A stretch of DNA of 5,865 nt from contig CAKRJK010000108.1 in NCBI GenBank assembly GCA_934351705.1, positions 1 to 5,865 on the forward strand. The letters are read 5' to 3'. Source of the DNA: an uncultured Lachnospiraceae bacterium (GTDB lineage Bacteria > Bacillota > Clostridia > Lachnospirales > Lachnospiraceae). The notes below the pieces were generated by a model. That model was given only the letters and a program-made list of their open reading frames with translations. It was not told the origin of the DNA and searched no databases. Made by a program: the position numbers and the translations under genes. Positions 5,008 through 5,865 of the stretch are shown piece by piece (position 1 is the stretch's first letter; every line of letters starts with the position of its first letter).

Positions 5008-5865
5008 ATGAGTAGAGTGGAACACGGTGATTCGATCCAGTTGATCAAAACGGTAGAGGATGAATCCATACATCTGATTTTGTCAGATATTCCATATGGT
5101 ATCAATTATGATGAATGGGATGTCTTACATAATAATACGAATCGTGCATTGTTAGGCAAAAGTCCTGCTCAGGAAAAATGCGGAACGGTATTCAAGACCA
5201 GAGGAAAACCGCTGAACGGATGGTCACAGGCAGATAAAGAAATTCCGATGGAATATTATCAATGGTGTAGATTATGGTCAGATGATTGGTACAGAGTAAT
5301 GAAACCGGGAGCAAGTTGTTTTATTTTTGCGGGAAGAAGGCTTGCGCATAGATGTATTTGTGCAATGGAGGATTCGGGATTTATATTTAAAGATATGATT
5401 GCATGGGAAAAAGATGCCGCGGCATATCGCGCACAAAGAGTCAGTTGTGTTTTTGACAGAAGAAATGATGTGGATAACAGTAAAAAGTGGGAAGGATGGA
5501 AAATTGGCAATTTACGCCCACTGTTTGAACCGATACTGTGGTTTATGAAACCGTATCCACAAGGAGGAACACTGACTGATAATATCATGCAAAACCAAAT
5601 TGGTGCATTTAACGAGGCAAAATTAAAAGAATTGACGGTTTTGAATGAAGGCTTGGAGGTTTGCTCTAATATTCTAAAAGTGCAGACACAGAAATCGGAC
5701 AGAGGACTTCACCCAACCCAAAAAGCAGTAAAGCTGATGGAAATTCTAATTTCATTAGTAACGATAGAAGGACAAACGGTATTAGATCCGTTTTGTGGAT
5801 GTGGTACGACGTTGGTCGCAGCGAAAAATCTGAATAGAGACTATATTGGTTTTGAAATAAATGAC
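5008..5865 (+). CDS. hindIIIM: Adenine-N6 DNA methyltransferase, M.HindIII-like (3' end outside window)
   Basis: The frame is open for 286 codons to the window edge. M.HindIII has about 309 residues, so only the last 20 or so should be missing. GAGG (4997-5000), seven bases before the ATG, supports the start. The motif order is that of the beta class: catalytic SDIPYG (26-31) near the N-terminus, HPTQK (235-239), then the S-adenosylmethionine-binding motif DPFCGCGTT (260-268). Blocks shared with M.HindIII as I remember it include DIPYGI, WDVLHNNTN (37-45), SPAQEK (52-57), FIFAGRR (105-111), GNLRPLFEPILWF (167-179) and GAFN (199-202). It should methylate an adenine in AAGCTT and so protect host DNA from the enzyme encoded just upstream. 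Small deviations from typical relatives are FCGCG rather than FCGSG in motif I and HPTQKA rather than HPTQKP. Both look tolerable. Confidence 0.95.
   Translation, partial: MSRVEHGDSIQLIKTVEDESIHLILSDIPYGINYDEWDVLHNNTNRALLGKSPAQEKCGTVFKTRGKPLNGWSQADKEIPMEYYQWCRLWSDDWYRVMKPGASCFIFAGRRLAHRCICAMEDSGFIFKDMIAWEKDAAAYRAQRVSCVFDRRNDVDNSKKWEGWKIGNLRPLFEPILWFMKPYPQGGTLTDNIMQNQIGAFNEAKLKELTVLNEGLEVCSNILKVQTQKSDRGLHPTQKAVKLMEILISLVTIEGQTVLDPFCGCGTTLVAAKNLNRDYIGFEIND

Noticed and set aside
5259..5588. 109-codon minus-strand frame
   Set aside because: It lies antisense to the methyltransferase gene, whose conserved motifs run through the same bases. No ribosome site or known domain is seen.

Overview
The window looks like chromosome from a low-GC Gram-positive bacterium, most likely a gut-type Clostridia/Lachnospiraceae relative. 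The signs are strong AGGAGG-type ribosome sites, a lipoprotein solute-binding protein, sigma-A-like promoters and a LexA-box candidate of the Gram-positive GAAC-N4-GTTC type. The species cannot be named from the sequence alone.

Layout. (1) Bases 1-1167, minus strand: a membrane diguanylate cyclase with a CHASE-like extracellular sensor domain, cut by the left edge inside its GGDEF domain. (2) Bases 1168-1412: a divergent intergenic region with a promoter candidate for each side and two small hairpins in the cyclase leader. (3) Bases 1413-3605, plus strand: a compact three-gene polar amino acid ABC importer (lipoprotein binding protein, permease, ATPase). (4) Bases 3606-4109: about 500 bases without a gene, mostly a 279-bp imperfect inverted repeat (3637-3915), followed by an AT-rich control region with a hairpin, a perfect 14-bp LexA-box-like palindrome and a promoter enclosing that palindrome. 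(5) Bases 4110-5865, plus strand: a type II restriction-modification pair whose two proteins closely resemble R.HindIII and M.HindIII (recognition sequence AAGCTT). The methyltransferase runs off the right edge about 20 residues before its expected end.

How the parts work together. The importer genes form one operon: the binding protein captures an amino acid outside the cell, the permease dimer forms the channel and the ATPase drives uptake. The cyclase is divergent and may turn an extracellular signal into c-di-GMP; a functional link to the importer is not shown. The restriction pair is more AT-rich and lies just beyond the long inverted repeat, which fits an acquired module. The points most worth following are the apparent SOS control of a HindIII-like system and the long inverted repeat, whose arm differences mostly preserve G-U pairing in a plus-strand RNA.
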